DNA of 64,000 nt from Pseudomonas californiensis (GCF_021147775.1 NZ_JAGTPK010000022.1:18746-82745); one strand, 5' to 3'; positions 53,501 through 62,368 are shown, numbered from the stretch's first letter. Made by a program: numbers and translations. The notes: generated by a model not told the origin, from the letters alone.

Positions 53501-54443
53501 TGACCTGGCTGAGTTGACGGCTCGTTTTGCCGAAGCCAGCCAGGCCGCACTGGCCGTGCCGCAAACCGCCAAAAGCCAGCAGCCGGTAGAGGCCAAGGTA
53601 TTTGCCCCCGTGGCGCAAAAGACTCAGCAGAACATTGCCGGGCTGTCGATGACGGTCTATCCGGCGCTGGTCGAAGAGGGCGGTGCGGTCAAGGAAGGCC
53701 GCTTCTCGACGCAGGCCGAGGCCGAGTATCAGCATCGCCGCGCCTTGCAGCGCTTGCTGTTGCAGCAATTGGCCGAGCCAGCGAAGTTCCTGCGCAGCAA
53801 ACTGCCAGGGCAGACCGAGTTGGCCTTGCTGTATCGCGAGCTGGGTCGAGTTGATGCGTTGATCGAAGACATTCTGTTGGCCAGTCTGGACAGTTGTGTG
53901 CTGGAAGGCGAAGACCAATTGCCGCGTGATGGTGCCGGTCTGTTGTCACTGGCCGAACGCAAGCGTGCCGAATGGACCGAGCATGCCGAGCGTCTGGCCA
54001 GACTGACCCTGGACATCCTCAAGCTGTGGCACGGCTTGCAGAAGCGTTTCAAAGGCAAGATCGATCTGGCTCAGGCCGTGGCGCTCAACGATATCAAGTC
54101 GCAGCTTGGCAAGCTGGTGTATCCGGGGTTTGTGCGTGAAACACCGGCGCTGTGGCTCAAGGAGCTGCCGCGCTATCTCAAGGCCATCGAGATGCGCCTG
54201 GAAAAACTGCCGGGTCAGGTCCAGAAGGATCGGGTCTGGAGTATCGAGCTGGCTGGCCTGTGGGCGCAGTATCAGGCGCGAGCCGACAAACACACCCAGG
54301 AAGGCAAGCGCGACCCTGAACTGGCGGTCTACCGATGGTGGATGGAGGAGTACCGCGTATCGCTCTTCGCCCAGCAGTTGGGGACGAAGATGCCGGTATC
54401 GGACAAGCGGTTGGGCAAACAGTGGAGTGCAGTGGACGCCTGA
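50532..54443 (+). CDS. hrpA: ATP-dependent RNA helicase HrpA
   Basis: A 1303-residue DEAH-box RNA helicase, full length for the family; in other bacteria HrpA rescues stalled or collided ribosomes. Walker A is AGETGSGKTTQLPK near residue 95, the DEAH box is VDEAHERSLNIDFLLG near residue 192, motif III is ITSATIDLQRFSEHF, and motif VI is QRKGRCGRVEPGLCVRLYSE. Helicase-associated and OB-fold regions follow and the C-terminal half carries the DUF3418 domain. This hrpA is not the pilin gene of the type III secretion cluster, which has the same name. Confidence 0.95.
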   Translation: MTDESPSIDQLLKNLDQAMIGDRHRLRRQLHELRKKPDEAKLAQWVTRVQASCAQVTARRESVPSIRYDDNLPIAAKREEIKEALLKHQVLIIAGETGSGKTTQLPKICLEIGRGQHGLIGHTQPRRIAARSVASRVADELATPLGALVGYQVRFEDQSDSNTLIKLMTDGILLAETQHDRFLERYDTIIVDEAHERSLNIDFLLGYLKTLLPRRPDLKVIITSATIDLQRFSEHFNDAPVIEVSGRTFPVDTWYRPLTSEQDEEGNSVEDDLTVDQAILATLDELAAFERSERKSPGDVLVFLPGEREIRDAAEVLRKAQLKHTEILPLYARLSPAEQQRIFQSHPGRRVVLATNVAETSLTVPGIRYVIDTGTARISRYSYRAKVQRLPIEAVSQASANQRKGRCGRVEPGLCVRLYSEEDFNGRPEFTDPEILRTNLAAVILQMLHLRLGEITDFPFIEPPDGKAISDGFNLLQELSAVNRENQLTPLGRQLARLPVDPRMGRMLLEAAKQGSLQEVLIVASAMSVQDVRERPPERQQAADQAHAQWKDADSDFAGLVNLWRGFEEQRQALTASPLRNWCRRNFLNYLRLREWRDSHRQLSLICRDLQLTVNKEPADYPKFHKAILSGLLSQIGQKADEGDYLGARQRRFWIHPSSGLGKKRPQWLMTAELVETTKLYARMVAKIDSDWIEPLAGHLIKKNHFEPHWEKKRGQVVAFEQITLFGLIVVGRRPVHYGPIDPAVSRELFIREGLVRGEILSRAKCLSANTRLLEQLDELEAKARRRDILADEDTLYSFYEARIPAEIHQTATFDSWYKTESQKNPQLLIMREEDVLAREASEVTAAYYPDTLRLGDLSLSLTYHFEPNHPRDGVTLRVPAPLLLSLPAERLEWLVPGLIESKCIALVRNLPKAVRKNFVPVPDFIKAALQRITFGEGSLPLALGRELLRMTGARVSDEAWAEAAQQLESHLKMNLEIVDGSGKFLGEGRDLAELTARFAEASQAALAVPQTAKSQQPVEAKVFAPVAQKTQQNIAGLSMTVYPALVEEGGAVKEGRFSTQAEAEYQHRRALQRLLLQQLAEPAKFLRSKLPGQTELALLYRELGRVDALIEDILLASLDSCVLEGEDQLPRDGAGLLSLAERKRAEWTEHAERLARLTLDILKLWHGLQKRFKGKIDLAQAVALNDIKSQLGKLVYPGFVRETPALWLKELPRYLKAIEMRLEKLPGQVQKDRVWSIELAGLWAQYQARADKHTQEGKRDPELAVYRWWMEEYRVSLFAQQLGTKMPVSDKRLGKQWSAVDA

Positions 54444-54726
54444 TGCGGCGTCCCTGTCGTGCACCGAGCGCTCTGGATAGTGCGCCCCGGAGCGTTTGGG
54501 GTGCAGCCACCCAATGGCTTGGCCCGTTTTAATGGGCCAATAGCCGCAAAACCCGGCGATATGTCACACTTCGCGCCTGTCATCAGCATGTCGCAGAACA
54601 GTGCATTGCCCTTGCGGGCCGCTTTTTACATATGCATTGGTACGTTGGTCCCAGTTTCTTCTGGTTCACCACGTACCGTGCCTGGGCAGGTCATGACCTG
54701 CAACGTTCAATAAGAGAGGAACGACC

Positions 54727-55848
54727 GTGCACAATGTCGTCATCAGCGGCACAGGCCTGTACACACCGGCCAACAGCATCTCCAACGAAGAGCTGGTGCA
54801 GTCTTTCAATGCCTACGTCACACAGTTCAACCACGATAATGCCTCGGCCATCGAACGTGGCGAGGTAGAAGCACTCAACGAGTCCAGCGCTGCGTTCATT
54901 GAAAAGGCTTCGGGCATCAAAAGCCGCTTCGTCATGGACAAGGAAGGTATCCTTGACCCGCAGCGCATGAAACCGAACCTGCCCGAGCGCGGCAACGATC
55001 AATGGTCGATCCTCTGCGAGATGGGCGTTGCCGCGGCTGAGCAAGCGCTACAGCGCGCCGGCAAGACCGCTGCCGACATTGATGGTGTGATTGTCGCCTG
55101 CTCCAACCTGCAACGTGCGTACCCAGCAATCTCCATCGAGATTCAGGAAGCGTTGGGCATTGCAGGCTATGGCTTTGACATGAACGTGGCCTGTTCATCG
55201 GCTACTTTCGGCATTCAGGCTGCCTGCAACAGCGTAAAGCTGGGCCAGGCCCGCGCCCTGCTGGTCATCAGCCCGGAAATCTGCACGGCTCATTTGAATT
55301 TCCGTGACCGTGACAGCCATTTCATCTTCGGTGACGGCGCGACCGCTGTCGTCGTGGAACGCGCAGATCTCGCTACATCGCCTTACCAGTTCGACATCGT
55401 CAGCACCCGTCTGCTGACCAGGTTTTCGAACAACATCCGCAACAACTTCGGGTTCCTCAACCGCACCTCCAACGAAGGCGAAGGCGCGCCGGACAAGCTG
55501 TTCGTGCAGGAAGGCCGCAAAGTGTTTCGCGAGGTCTGCCCGATGGTGGCCGAACTGGTGGGCGCGCACCTGGAAGAGAACGGTTTGAACGTCAGCGATG
55601 TTCGACGCTTCTGGCTGCATCAGGCCAACTTGAGCATGAATCACCTGATCGTCAAGAAACTGCTGGGCCGTGACGCCACGGTTGAAGAAGCACCGGTGAT
55701 TCTCGACACCTACGCCAACACCAGTTCGGCAGGCTCGGTAATTGCGTTCCACACCTATCAGGACGACCTGCCCAAGGGCGCGCTGGGTGTATTGAGTTCG
55801 TTCGGTGCCGGTTATTCGATTGGCAGCGTTATCCTGCGCAAGCGTTGA
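54727..55848 (+). CDS. FabH-like beta-ketoacyl-ACP synthase III
   Basis: A 373-residue thiolase-fold condensing enzyme. The Cys-His-Asn triad is Cys156 in NVACSSATFG, His in FWLHQANLSM and Asn in DTYANTSSAGSV. A related P. aeruginosa enzyme near this locus condenses octanoyl-CoA from beta-oxidation with malonyl-ACP and so feeds degraded fatty acids back into synthesis; that role is likely here given the adjoining fadD genes, but is not proven by sequence. GAGAGGA lies just before the GTG start at 54727 (read as Met). A hairpin follows the stop. Confidence 0.85.
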   Translation: MHNVVISGTGLYTPANSISNEELVQSFNAYVTQFNHDNASAIERGEVEALNESSAAFIEKASGIKSRFVMDKEGILDPQRMKPNLPERGNDQWSILCEMGVAAAEQALQRAGKTAADIDGVIVACSNLQRAYPAISIEIQEALGIAGYGFDMNVACSSATFGIQAACNSVKLGQARALLVISPEICTAHLNFRDRDSHFIFGDGATAVVVERADLATSPYQFDIVSTRLLTRFSNNIRNNFGFLNRTSNEGEGAPDKLFVQEGRKVFREVCPMVAELVGAHLEENGLNVSDVRRFWLHQANLSMNHLIVKKLLGRDATVEEAPVILDTYANTSSAGSVIAFHTYQDDLPKGALGVLSSFGAGYSIGSVILRKR

Positions 55849-55860
55849 TTCCTGACCGGC

Positions 55861-55891
55861 AGGGGCATATCAGCGCGCGCTGAGTGCCCCT
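55861..55891 (+). terminator. Hairpin after the FabH-like gene
   Basis: AGGGGCA and TGCCCCT pair, with an inner TCAGCG/CGCTGA stem, 12 bases past the stop and followed by a few T. A likely terminator. Confidence 0.6.
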
Positions 55892-56089
55892 TGTCGTATA
55901 GGGTCACTCTCCTTTTTGCCTGGCGTACCTGGCCTTGCAGCAGACTGTGGCGCAAGGTCATCAATCGTTCTGCAGTCAACGGGCATGAGGCGCAAGCGCT
56001 TGAGGCAGAGCGGTCGAGGCTGCAATGCCGTGGACATTGCGCGTCAATGATGGATACTCGGCGCAATGTTTACTCACCGGGGAATCCAC

Positions 56090-57214
56090 ATGCCCGTTCA
56101 CATCGTCGACAGCCTCAGTCACGTTGCTCCTGCCCAATGGGACGCTCTGGTGCCGGGATCGCAGCCGTTTTTGCGTCACGCGTTCCTGAGCTCGCTGGAA
56201 GACAGCGGCAGCCTCGGACCGCGCTCCGGATGGCGTGCCGAGCATGTGCTGCACTACGAAAACGAGCAATTGGTGGCGGCGTTGCCTGCCTATCGGAAAT
56301 GGCACTCCTACGGTGAATATGTGTTTGACCATGCGTGGGCCGACGCCTGTCGCCGCGCCGGGATCGCCTATTACCCCAAATTGCTCGTAGCGGTGCCGTT
56401 CAGCCCTGTAGGCGGTTCGCGCATCCTCTGCGCGACGCCTGCGGGCGGCATGGAGTTGTTGAGCGAACTGCCTGCTTATCTGCAGAGTGAAGGGCTGTCG
56501 AGCGCTCATGTCAACTTCACCGACCCTGCTGCCGACGCGCTGCTTGAAGGTCAACCAGGCTGGTTGCAGCGCATCGGCTGTCAGTTTCACTGGCACAACC
56601 GAGGCTACCGTGACTTCCAGGATTTCCTCGACGCGCTGAGCTCGCGCAAGCGCAAACAGATGCGTAAGGAGCGTGAGCAGGTGGCGGGTCAGGGCATCGG
56701 TTTCGAGTGGCTGGAAGGCTCGCAAATGACCGAAATCCTGTGGGATTTCGTCTACGCCTGTTATTCCAATACCTACGAAGTGCGTGGTCAGGCGCCTTAC
56801 CTCACGCGTGAGTTTTTCAGCCTCTTGGCTGAACGCATGCCTGAATCCATCCGCGTGGTGATTGCATTGCAAGGGTCGCGTCCGGTCGCCATGGCGTTCA
56901 GCCTGATCGGAGATGACAGTTTTTATGGTCGCTACTGGGGTTGTCTGGCCGAGTTCGACCGTCTGCACTTCGAAACCTGTTTCTATCAAGGCATGGACTA
57001 CGCTATTGCGCAGGGTTTCCAGCGCTTCGATGCGGGTGCTCAGGGTGAGCACAAACTGATTCGGGGTTTCGAGCCTCACATCACCCGCTCCTGGCACTAC
57101 CTGATGCATCCTGGCCTGAAGGACGCCGTGAGCGAATTTCTAGAGCAGGAGCGCGTTGGGGTGCTGGCCTACGCCGAAGATGCTAAAACCGCTTTGCCTT
57201 ACCGGCAGGTGTGA
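56090..57214 (+). CDS. GNAT-superfamily (peptidogalycan biosynthesis/DUF482-like) protein
   Basis: A 374-residue protein of the COG3146 type, a double GNAT fold related to FemX. Landmarks are GSQPFLRHAFLSSLEDSG, RKWHSYGEYVFDHAWADAC, LSSRKRKQMRKEREQV and FETCFYQGMDYAIAQGFQRF with GAQGEHKLIRGF near the C-terminus. The name 'peptidogalycan' reflects an old annotation; the acceptor is not known. The start at 56090 has GGGGA 6 bases upstream, removing an 8-residue extension. Confidence 0.8.
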   Translation: MPVHIVDSLSHVAPAQWDALVPGSQPFLRHAFLSSLEDSGSLGPRSGWRAEHVLHYENEQLVAALPAYRKWHSYGEYVFDHAWADACRRAGIAYYPKLLVAVPFSPVGGSRILCATPAGGMELLSELPAYLQSEGLSSAHVNFTDPAADALLEGQPGWLQRIGCQFHWHNRGYRDFQDFLDALSSRKRKQMRKEREQVAGQGIGFEWLEGSQMTEILWDFVYACYSNTYEVRGQAPYLTREFFSLLAERMPESIRVVIALQGSRPVAMAFSLIGDDSFYGRYWGCLAEFDRLHFETCFYQGMDYAIAQGFQRFDAGAQGEHKLIRGFEPHITRSWHYLMHPGLKDAVSEFLEQERVGVLAYAEDAKTALPYRQV

Positions 57215-57288
57215 CGGGCCTGATCATCGCGCCGATCGTTCCTGTTCTGACGAAGCAAGTTCATCGCGACTTCCCTGGGGTTGGCACT

Positions 57289-57392
57289 CGAGCGACGGGC
57301 TTTGCCCACTTTGGCCCCATCAAAGTGGTCGCCTACGGGCGAAAAGGTGACCTGAGCCGAGCGCACAGGCCACCGAATCCTCGGTCCAAAAC
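57289..57392 (-). repeat. Dispersed intergenic element, copy 2
   Basis: Inverted counterpart of 28368-28470. It fills most of the 264-bp gap between the convergent GNAT-like and ABC transporter genes; a small 86-codon frame across it is not convincing. Confidence 0.75.
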
Positions 57393-57478
57393 GCCCGAAA
57401 GCTGTCTGAGTGGGCGCACAGTTCACAACCTGCAAGACCAAAACGCTCGCGAACACGTCAACCTCTTATGATCAACGA

Positions 57479-59311
57479 TCAATCCACACCCACAAATCCG
57501 CCAGTCTGATGCTGCCACAAGCGTGCATACAGACCACCATGCGCCAGCAGTTCAGCATGGGTGCCGGTCTCGGCGATCTGACCTTTTTCCAGCACGACCA
57601 GCCGGTCCATACGCGCAATGGTCGAAAGACGGTGAGCGATGGCGATAACCGTCTTGCCTTGCATCAGCGTTTCCAGGCTTTCCTGAATCGCCGCTTCAAC
57701 CTCAGAGTCCAGCGCTGAAGTGGCTTCGTCCATGATCAGGATCGGTGCGTCCTTGAGCAGCACGCGGGTGATCGCGATGCGCTGGCGTTGACCGCCGGAC
57801 AGCTTTACGCCGCGCTCGCCGACATGGGCATCGAAGCCGGTGCGGCCTTCAGCGTCCGACAGCAGCGGAATGAACTCGTCCGCACGCGCCTTGCGCGTGG
57901 CCTCCCAAAGTTGTTCGTCAGTAGCGCCGGGGTTGCCATACAGCAGGTTGTCGCGAATCGAACGGTGCAGCAGCGAGGTGTCCTGGGTGATCATGCCGAT
58001 CTGCGCCCGCAGGCTTTCCTGCGTCACCTGCGACACGTCCTGCTCATCGATCATGATTCGGCCGCCCTGCACGTCGTACATGCGCAACAGCAGGTTGACC
58101 AGTGTCGATTTGCCCGCGCCGGACGGACCGATCAGACCAATCTTCTCGCCGGGTTTGATGTCCAGGTTGAGGTTGTGAATGATGCCGTTGCCATTGCCGT
58201 AATGAAAATCGACGCCGTCGAACTTCACACCGCCCTTGTCTATCTTCAGGGCGACCGCGTCGGGTTGGTCGTTGACCGTGACTGGCTGCGAAATGCTTTG
58301 CAAGCCGTCCTGCACAGTGCCGATGTTTTCGAAGATGCCGTTGACCACCCACATGATCCAGCCGGACATGTTGACGATGCGGATCACCAGACCGGTCGCC
58401 AGCGCGATGGCGCCCACCGAGATCAGCGACTCGGTCCACAGCCACAGGGCGAGGCCTGTCGTGGTGACGATCAACACCCCGTTCATGGAGGTGATCACCG
58501 TGTCCATCGAGGTCACGACCCGGCCAGCCAGCTGGGTTTTCTCGGTGTGATCACGCATGGCTTCGCGGGCGTACTGTTGTTCAAAGTTGGTGTGCGCGAA
58601 CAGCTTGAGCGTGGTGATGTTGGTGTAACCATCCACAATCCGGCCCATGAGTTTCGAGCGGGCGTCGGACGAATTGACCGAGCGCTCCTTGACCCGCGGC
58701 ACGAAGTACATCAAGGAGAAAATGTAGGCCAAGATCCAACTGCCCAGCGGGATCATCAACCGCCAGTCGGCCTCGGCAAACAGCACCATGGCGCTGATGG
58801 CGTAGATCAGCACATGCCACAACGCGTCTACCGACTGAACGGCAGAATCACGCAGCGAGTTGCCAGTCTGCATGATGCGCTGCGCAATGCGGCCAGCGAA
58901 GTCGTTCTGGAAAAAGTTGATGCTCTGCTTGAGCACGTAGCTGTGATTTTGCCAGCGGATCAGGTTGGTCATGCCGGGGCTGATGGTCTGATGCACCAGC
59001 AGGTCGTGCAGGCCTACGAAGATCGGGCGCAGCAGCAGGGCCACCACCACCATCCAGGTCAGTTCGCCGGCATGCACGCTGAAAAAGTCTTTGGCAGGTG
59101 TGGTTTGTGCCAAATCGATAATGCGGCTCAGGTAACTGAACAGCGCTACTTCGATAAGTGCGGCGATCAGTCCCACGACCAGTAGCGCCAGGAAAGTTGG
59201 CCAGACCTGACGCAGATAGTAGAGGTAGAACGCTAGGACGGTACTGGGCGGGGCAGCGGTAGGAGCGTCTTTGAAGATGTCGATCAGCTTTTCAAAACGA
59301 CGATAAAGCAT
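57479..59311 (-). CDS. ABC exporter, fused permease-ATPase
   Basis: A 610-residue half-transporter that should act as a homodimer in the inner membrane. Residues 1-340 hold six membrane segments (FLALLVVGLIAALIEVALF, FSLMYFVPRVKERS); the ATPase has Walker A GPSGAGKST, signature VKLSGGQRQRIAITR, Walker B ILIMDEATSALDSE and switch His in IAIAHRLSTIARM. It resembles MsbA/multidrug-type exporters, but the cargo is unknown. The residues around NFFQNDFAGRIAQRIMQT are typical of coupling helices. It ends beside the dispersed repeat. Confidence 0.88.
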   Translation of the reverse strand: MLYRRFEKLIDIFKDAPTAAPPSTVLAFYLYYLRQVWPTFLALLVVGLIAALIEVALFSYLSRIIDLAQTTPAKDFFSVHAGELTWMVVVALLLRPIFVGLHDLLVHQTISPGMTNLIRWQNHSYVLKQSINFFQNDFAGRIAQRIMQTGNSLRDSAVQSVDALWHVLIYAISAMVLFAEADWRLMIPLGSWILAYIFSLMYFVPRVKERSVNSSDARSKLMGRIVDGYTNITTLKLFAHTNFEQQYAREAMRDHTEKTQLAGRVVTSMDTVITSMNGVLIVTTTGLALWLWTESLISVGAIALATGLVIRIVNMSGWIMWVVNGIFENIGTVQDGLQSISQPVTVNDQPDAVALKIDKGGVKFDGVDFHYGNGNGIIHNLNLDIKPGEKIGLIGPSGAGKSTLVNLLLRMYDVQGGRIMIDEQDVSQVTQESLRAQIGMITQDTSLLHRSIRDNLLYGNPGATDEQLWEATRKARADEFIPLLSDAEGRTGFDAHVGERGVKLSGGQRQRIAITRVLLKDAPILIMDEATSALDSEVEAAIQESLETLMQGKTVIAIAHRLSTIARMDRLVVLEKGQIAETGTHAELLAHGGLYARLWQHQTGGFVGVD

Positions 59312-59371
59312 TGGCTATCAGACCCACACCAGGTGGGCTCTCCCTCGATAAGTTGTGGCGCTCCCGTGCTG

Positions 59372-59401
59372 ACCGCATGAAGCTCAAGGGCTCCATGCGG
59401 T
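59372..59401 (-). terminator. Hairpin downstream of ppiA
   Basis: ACCGCATG pairs with CATGCGGT, with an inner AGC/GCT extension, 12 bases past the ppiA stop. No clear T-tract. Confidence 0.5.
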
Positions 59402-59413
59402 ACAGATTGCCTG

Positions 59414-59977
59414 TCAGTCGACGCGCTTGGCGGATTTGATCAGGATCGGGTCGGTTGGCACGTTCTGCATGCCTTTCTGATTGCCGGTCTGCACGTTGAC
59501 GATCCGGTCGACCACGTCCATGCCTTTGACGACCTTGCCGAACACCGCGTAACCGTAGTCACGAGTGCCGTTGTCGAGCATGGCGTTGTCGTTGGTGTTG
59601 ATGAAGAACTGGCTGGTGGCCGAATTGACATCCGAGGTCCGCGCCATGGCGATGGTGCCGCGCACGTTATGAAGGCCGTTCTGGGCTTCGTTCTTGATCG
59701 GGTCTTTGGTCGGCTTCTGTACCATCTGCGCGGTAAACCCACCGCCCTGGACCATGAAGCCCGGGATCACGCGGTGAAAGATGGTGTTTGTGTAGAAGCC
59801 GCTGTCGACGTAGCCCAGAAAGTTCTGGGTGCTGATCGGCGCCTTGGCGTCCGCGAGCTCGATTTCAATCTCGCCGAAACTGGTGTTGAGCACCACGTGA
59901 GTGGCCTTGTCTGGAGCCGCCATCAGGTTGGCTGCGAACAGCACGGAGCAGGCGGCGAGAGCAATTTTTTTCAACAT
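59414..59977 (-). CDS. ppiA: Periplasmic peptidyl-prolyl isomerase A (cyclophilin)
   Basis: A 187-residue cyclophilin with a signal peptide (KIALAACSVLFAANLMAAPD) that speeds proline isomerisation during folding in the periplasm. Core motifs are YTNTIFHRVIPGFMVQGGGF, including the active-site FHRVIPGFMVQGG, IKNEAQNGLHNVRGTIAMAR, TSQFFINTNDN and YAVFGKVVKGMDVVDRI. It is transcribed toward the ABC exporter, 102 bases away, with a hairpin between. A normal-length, intact enzyme. Confidence 0.94.
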   Translation of the reverse strand: MLKKIALAACSVLFAANLMAAPDKATHVVLNTSFGEIEIELADAKAPISTQNFLGYVDSGFYTNTIFHRVIPGFMVQGGGFTAQMVQKPTKDPIKNEAQNGLHNVRGTIAMARTSDVNSATSQFFINTNDNAMLDNGTRDYGYAVFGKVVKGMDVVDRIVNVQTGNQKGMQNVPTDPILIKSAKRVD

Positions 59978-60086
59978 GGGACAACAGACTCCTTGTGGTG
60001 GTATCGACTGTGGCTGGCAAGGTAACCACGTTTGAGTTTTTTTGCCCAGCGGGATCGGCTGTGTGAGAACGGTCTGCGCGGACTTT

Positions 60087-60875
60087 TCAGACCCCGACGT
60101 CTGCCATGAATTCCAGCAGCGTGGCGTTGAATCGATCTGGCTGGTCCAGCGGGGTAGCGTGTCTGGAGTTCTCGATCACCACCAGTCGACCCTTGGCAAT
60201 CTGCCTGACGTAGGCCTGCTTGAGTGAAACCGGGGTGTAATCATGGTCTGCGGCGATGATCAAGGTCGGGCAACTGATTCGCCCCAGCCGATCCTCCACG
60301 CCCCAGCCCACAATGGCGTCGAAGCTGGCCAGATAGGCGCGCTTGTCGTTTCTGCCCCAGCGCTCGGCCATCTTGCGTCGCAGGTCAGCCTGCTCCGGTC
60401 TGGGAAACAGCAGCTTGCCCAATGCCTTGCCCAAGGTTTCCATGCTGACCAGCCGCGACAATGTCCATCGTCTGGCCCATTGCCAGACGTCGCCCGGGCT
60501 TCTGACTTTGACCTGTGGGGCGCTGTTGACGATGCACAGACTTTTGAGCAGGTTGGGCTGATCGACCGCCAGTTGAAAGCCGATCATGCCTCCCATCGAA
60601 AGCCCGACCACATGCACGGGGCCGAGGCGCAGGTGCTCGATCAGGGCCTCCACATCGGCGCTCATGCCTTTAATGCTGTAAGGCCTGGGCGGCTTGTCTG
60701 AACGGCCGTGGCCGCGCATGTCCATGGCGATGACGCGGTAGTGTCTGGCCAGCGCGGGGATTTGATATTCCCAGTCCTGACAGCTGGAACCCAGCCCGTG
60801 CAGCAGCAGGACCGGTTCGCCCTGACCATACTCTTCGTAGTGCAGTGAACAATCGTCATGCTCGAAGAACGCCAT
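60087..60875 (-). CDS. Alpha/beta hydrolase
   Basis: A 262-residue hydrolase. It starts MAFFEHDDCSLHYEEYGQGE, with the oxyanion HGLGSSCQDWEYQ, the nucleophile elbow VVGLSMGGMIGFQL (Ser), the acid region LIIAADHDYTPVSLKQ and His in VVIENSRHATPLDQPDRF. This is the general pattern of esterases and 3-oxoadipate enol-lactonase-like enzymes; the substrate is unknown. It lies 14 bases after a LysR gene in the same direction, so the regulator may be cotranscribed with it. Confidence 0.85.
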   Translation of the reverse strand: MAFFEHDDCSLHYEEYGQGEPVLLLHGLGSSCQDWEYQIPALARHYRVIAMDMRGHGRSDKPPRPYSIKGMSADVEALIEHLRLGPVHVVGLSMGGMIGFQLAVDQPNLLKSLCIVNSAPQVKVRSPGDVWQWARRWTLSRLVSMETLGKALGKLLFPRPEQADLRRKMAERWGRNDKRAYLASFDAIVGWGVEDRLGRISCPTLIIAADHDYTPVSLKQAYVRQIAKGRLVVIENSRHATPLDQPDRFNATLLEFMADVGV

Positions 60876-60889
60876 GTGCCTATTCCTTG

Positions 60890-61813
60890 TCAGGCTTGTT
60901 GAGGTGCTGCGAAGGCGGCCGTCAACGGTGCGGTGTCGAAGGTGCGGATCAGGTCGATCAGAATCTGCGTGGCCGGCCCCAGTGGCTTGTCCTTGCTGGA
61001 ATAAAGATAAAACGATGGGTTGCGACTGCGTCCCTTGTCCAGGGGCAATATCTTGAGCACGCCTTCCTTGAGCTCACGTTCGATCATGTGCCGAGGCAGC
61101 CAGGCAAAGCCCAGCCCACTGCTGACAAAGGTCGCAGCGGTGCCGAGGCTACCGACGGTCCAGCGTTGTTCTGCGCCCAGCCAGCCCACATCACGCGGCT
61201 GTTGTCTGCCCGAATCACGGATCACCACCTGCAGTTGGCTTTCGAGGTCCTGAAAATTCAGCTCGCGGTTGGCCAGGTGCAGCGCATGTTCGGGGTGAGC
61301 GACGGCGATAAACTCGACAGCGCTCATTTCCGTGCCCAGATAGCCGGGGATGCTGAAACCGCTGATGGCCAGATCCGCCACGCCTTCGAGCAGAACCTCT
61401 TCAACGCCTGACAACACCTCTTCACGCAGCCGGACCCTGCAGCCACGGCTTTGCGGCATGAATGCCGTCAATGCGCGGACCAGTCTGGCTGAAGGATAAG
61501 CAGCGTCGATCACCAGACGCACCTCGGCTTCCCAGCCTTGCTCCATATGGTGCGCCAGGTCCTCCAGTTGGCTGGCCTGTTTGACCAGCTGCCGCGAGCG
61601 GCGCAGCAATACGCCGCCGGCCTCGGTCAGTACCGCCTTGCGTCCATCGATGCGCAACAGCGGCACACCAAGCTGGTCCTGCATGCGGGCAACGGTATAA
61701 CTCACAGAGGACTGCGAGCGGTGAAGGGCCTCGGCGGCCTGGGCAAAGCCACCGTGATCGACAACGGCCTGTAACGTGCGCCATTGATCAAGGGTCACGC
61801 GGGGCGCTTTCAT
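60890..61813 (-). CDS. LysR-family transcriptional regulator
   Basis: A 307-residue regulator. The N-terminal HTH (LDQWRTLQAVVDHGGFAQAA, HRSQSSVSYTVARMQDQLGV) and a co-inducer domain (VRLVIDAAYPSARLVRALTA, SGLGFAWLPRHMIERELKEG) are typical. It precedes the alpha/beta hydrolase by 14 bases and diverges from the small secreted-protein gene at 61881, with a 67-bp gap, so one or both neighbours are likely targets. The inducer is unknown. Confidence 0.88.
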   Translation of the reverse strand: MKAPRVTLDQWRTLQAVVDHGGFAQAAEALHRSQSSVSYTVARMQDQLGVPLLRIDGRKAVLTEAGGVLLRRSRQLVKQASQLEDLAHHMEQGWEAEVRLVIDAAYPSARLVRALTAFMPQSRGCRVRLREEVLSGVEEVLLEGVADLAISGFSIPGYLGTEMSAVEFIAVAHPEHALHLANRELNFQDLESQLQVVIRDSGRQQPRDVGWLGAEQRWTVGSLGTAATFVSSGLGFAWLPRHMIERELKEGVLKILPLDKGRSRNPSFYLYSSKDKPLGPATQILIDLIRTFDTAPLTAAFAAPQQA

Positions 61814-61880
61814 GCTGTAATTCCTCTTTTCTTTCCTGTCTGTTGTTCTACTCTGACAACCCCGTCCCGGAGACTGCCGA

Positions 61881-62195
61881 ATGAACCGACTGTGTTGTGT
61901 GTTGCTGGCCCTGCTGCCCGTGACGGCCTTTGCCTACCCTATTGAAGTTGAAAAGCAGTATCAGGGTGTCAAGATCGACTACGTTACCCGTGATCTTTTC
62001 TACGACACGGGCGCCATCACGGTGAGCAATTTCGGCGATGTGGACGCCAGGTGCGCGGTGGTATTTGCCAACGGCCCCGAGGCGCCGCGGACCCGCAGGG
62101 TGCAGGTGGCTGCAGGTAAAAGCATGGACGTGTCTGCCAAATTCAATCGCAGCATCATCAAACTGCGCATCAAGCTCAGTTGCGAACCTGCGTGA
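61881..62195 (+). CDS. Small secreted hypothetical protein
   Basis: A 104-residue protein with a signal peptide (RLCCVLLALLPVTAFAYPIE) and a small beta-rich mature part (YQGVKIDYVTRDLFYDTGAI, VSAKFNRSIIKLRIKLSCEP) that looks immunoglobulin-like, with two cysteines that may pair (DARCAVVF, LSCEPA). It is conserved beside azoR in pseudomonads as far as I remember; its function is unknown. GGAG lies 11 bases before the ATG. Confidence 0.7.
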   Translation: MNRLCCVLLALLPVTAFAYPIEVEKQYQGVKIDYVTRDLFYDTGAITVSNFGDVDARCAVVFANGPEAPRTRRVQVAAGKSMDVSAKFNRSIIKLRIKLSCEPA

Positions 62196-62368
62196 CGCTT
62201 TTGGCGAGCGTCAGCGCTCGTCTCATGCACCACCTGAGGGTAGAGCGCCAAGCAATATAAGACAATTTATTAGATGGTTCGAAGCAGGTTTTTGCGCTTT
62301 TTCATCGATAAGGTCACGTTTAACCTCGGTTCCATTGATCCAGTTCCTTCACTCAATGGAGAACCAGC

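Noticed and set aside
50532..54443. Type III pilin HrpA
   Set aside because: The gene shares only the name; the product is a DEAH-box RNA helicase of 1303 residues.
57788..59185. 465-codon plus-strand frame opposite the ABC exporter
   Set aside because: His/Asp/Gln-rich antisense shadow of a clear ABC transporter gene.
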